A stretch of DNA of 64,000 nucleotides, taken from NCBI RefSeq assembly GCF_003023845.1, contig NZ_PYFT01000001.1:3472001-3536000 (forward strand). Direction: 5' to 3'. Under the pieces are notes generated by a model that worked only from the letters and a program-made list of their open reading frames with translations, was not told where the DNA came from and did no database searches. Made by a program: the position numbers and the translations under genes. The stretch comes from Adhaeribacter arboris (GTDB taxonomy: Bacteria > Bacteroidota > Bacteroidia > Cytophagales > Hymenobacteraceae). Shown here piece after piece: positions 63,627 to 64,000 of the stretch (position 1 is its first letter; each line of letters opens with the position of its first letter).

Positions 63627-64000
63627 ATGAAAAAGATTTACTACCCTTCTGTTCTAATTCTTATTTTCTTTCTTCACCAAACCTTCTCCACCTACGCGCA
63701 GGAAACAACCCTTACGCTTTCGGGCAGCATTGTAAACGGCGAAACCAACGCGCCGATTCCGTTTGCCAGCGTCGGGATTGGCCAGAGTGGTATCGGCACT
63801 AGTTCAAATCAGGAAGGTAAGTTTACGATTAAAATTCCTGCTTCGCAGCAACAAGATACCCTGCGCGTCACTTACGTGGGCTATTCGGTTTTCCGGCAGG
63901 CAATCCTCAACATCAAAAATCAGCCTTTACTCATACAATTAAAACCGGCTAGTATAACCTTAACCGAAGTAGTCATTAACGGAAAACGAAAAACTGCCCT
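63627..64000 (+). CDS. Carboxypeptidase-regulatory-like outer-membrane protein (3' end cut)
   Basis: A partial gene starting at the ATG at 63627. A signal peptide (MKKIYYPSVLILIFFLHQTF...YAQ) is followed by a CarboxypepD-regulatory-like/plug-type beta domain (LSGSIVNGETNAPIPFASVGIGQSGIGTSSNQEGKFTI, LRVTYVGYSVF, PLLIQLKPASITLTEVVINGKR). The continuation outside the window is probably a TonB-dependent receptor or a DUF5686-type protein. It follows the AraC regulator by 55 bases. Confidence 0.85.
   Translation, partial: MKKIYYPSVLILIFFLHQTFSTYAQETTLTLSGSIVNGETNAPIPFASVGIGQSGIGTSSNQEGKFTIKIPASQQQDTLRVTYVGYSVFRQAILNIKNQPLLIQLKPASITLTEVVINGKRKTA

Overview
The window looks like chromosomal DNA of a Bacteroidota bacterium, most likely order Cytophagales (family Hymenobacteraceae; an Adhaeribacter-like organism is my best guess, not proven). 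The reasons are the many secreted proteins with type IX secretion (T9SS) C-terminal sorting domains of both type A and type B, a PorP/SprF-family protein, weak or absent Shine-Dalgarno sequences, an OlsF-like two-domain acyltransferase, Tat-dependent Gfo/Idh/MocA oxidoreductases, and moderate GC with AT-rich intergenic stretches. No prophage, CRISPR array, rRNA operon or complete insertion sequence is visible. One tRNA (Val, anticodon GAC) is present.

Layout. 1-1.4 kb: end of sucD and a dps-type ferritin gene. 1.4-7.4 kb (minus): a type A T9SS cargo, a tail-fibre-like repeat protein and a PA14-OmpA protein. 7.9-10.7 kb (plus): a Kelch/malectin/PKD T9SS cargo. 10.9-16.2 kb (minus): a PorP/SprF protein paired with a 1444-residue type B cargo. 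17-26.9 kb (minus): three tandem paralogues of a secreted glucose/sorbosone-dehydrogenase-like beta-propeller, each with its own terminator and leader. 28-31.6 kb (plus): an MlaE-MlaF-MlaD lipid transporter and a YitT protein. 32-40.6 kb: signal peptidase I, Ada, a Gfo/Idh oxidoreductase, a LacI regulator with an SGNH hydrolase, and an OlsF-like aminolipid synthase. 41.4-44.4 kb: a small type III polyketide cluster whose first gene carries a frameshift. 44.5-52.8 kb: single housekeeping and hypothetical genes, including a run of tiny membrane proteins that is easy to miss. 52.9-57.6 kb: a visibly decaying, rearranged stretch (nagB remnant, MITE-like element fused to a broken gene, a repeated structured element) interleaved with two intact oxidoreductases. 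57.6-64 kb: an MFS transporter, a methyltransferase, NfeD and FloA separated by an AT-rich foreign-looking gene, an AraC regulator, and the start of a carboxypeptidase-regulatory-domain outer-membrane protein.

How genes fit together. The T9SS cargos and the PorP/SprF protein describe a cell surface rich in large adhesive or polymer-handling proteins. Mla, OlsF, signal peptidase, NfeD/FloA and the OmpA protein all concern envelope lipids and proteins. The oxidoreductases, the SGNH hydrolase, the LacI regulator and the nagB remnant point to carbohydrate scavenging. The least explained items are the repeated ~190-nt element at 16.6 and 57.2 kb, the AT-rich abortive-infection-like gene inserted between nfeD and floA, the MITE-like element at 54.8 kb, and the micro-membrane-protein operon at 47 kb.
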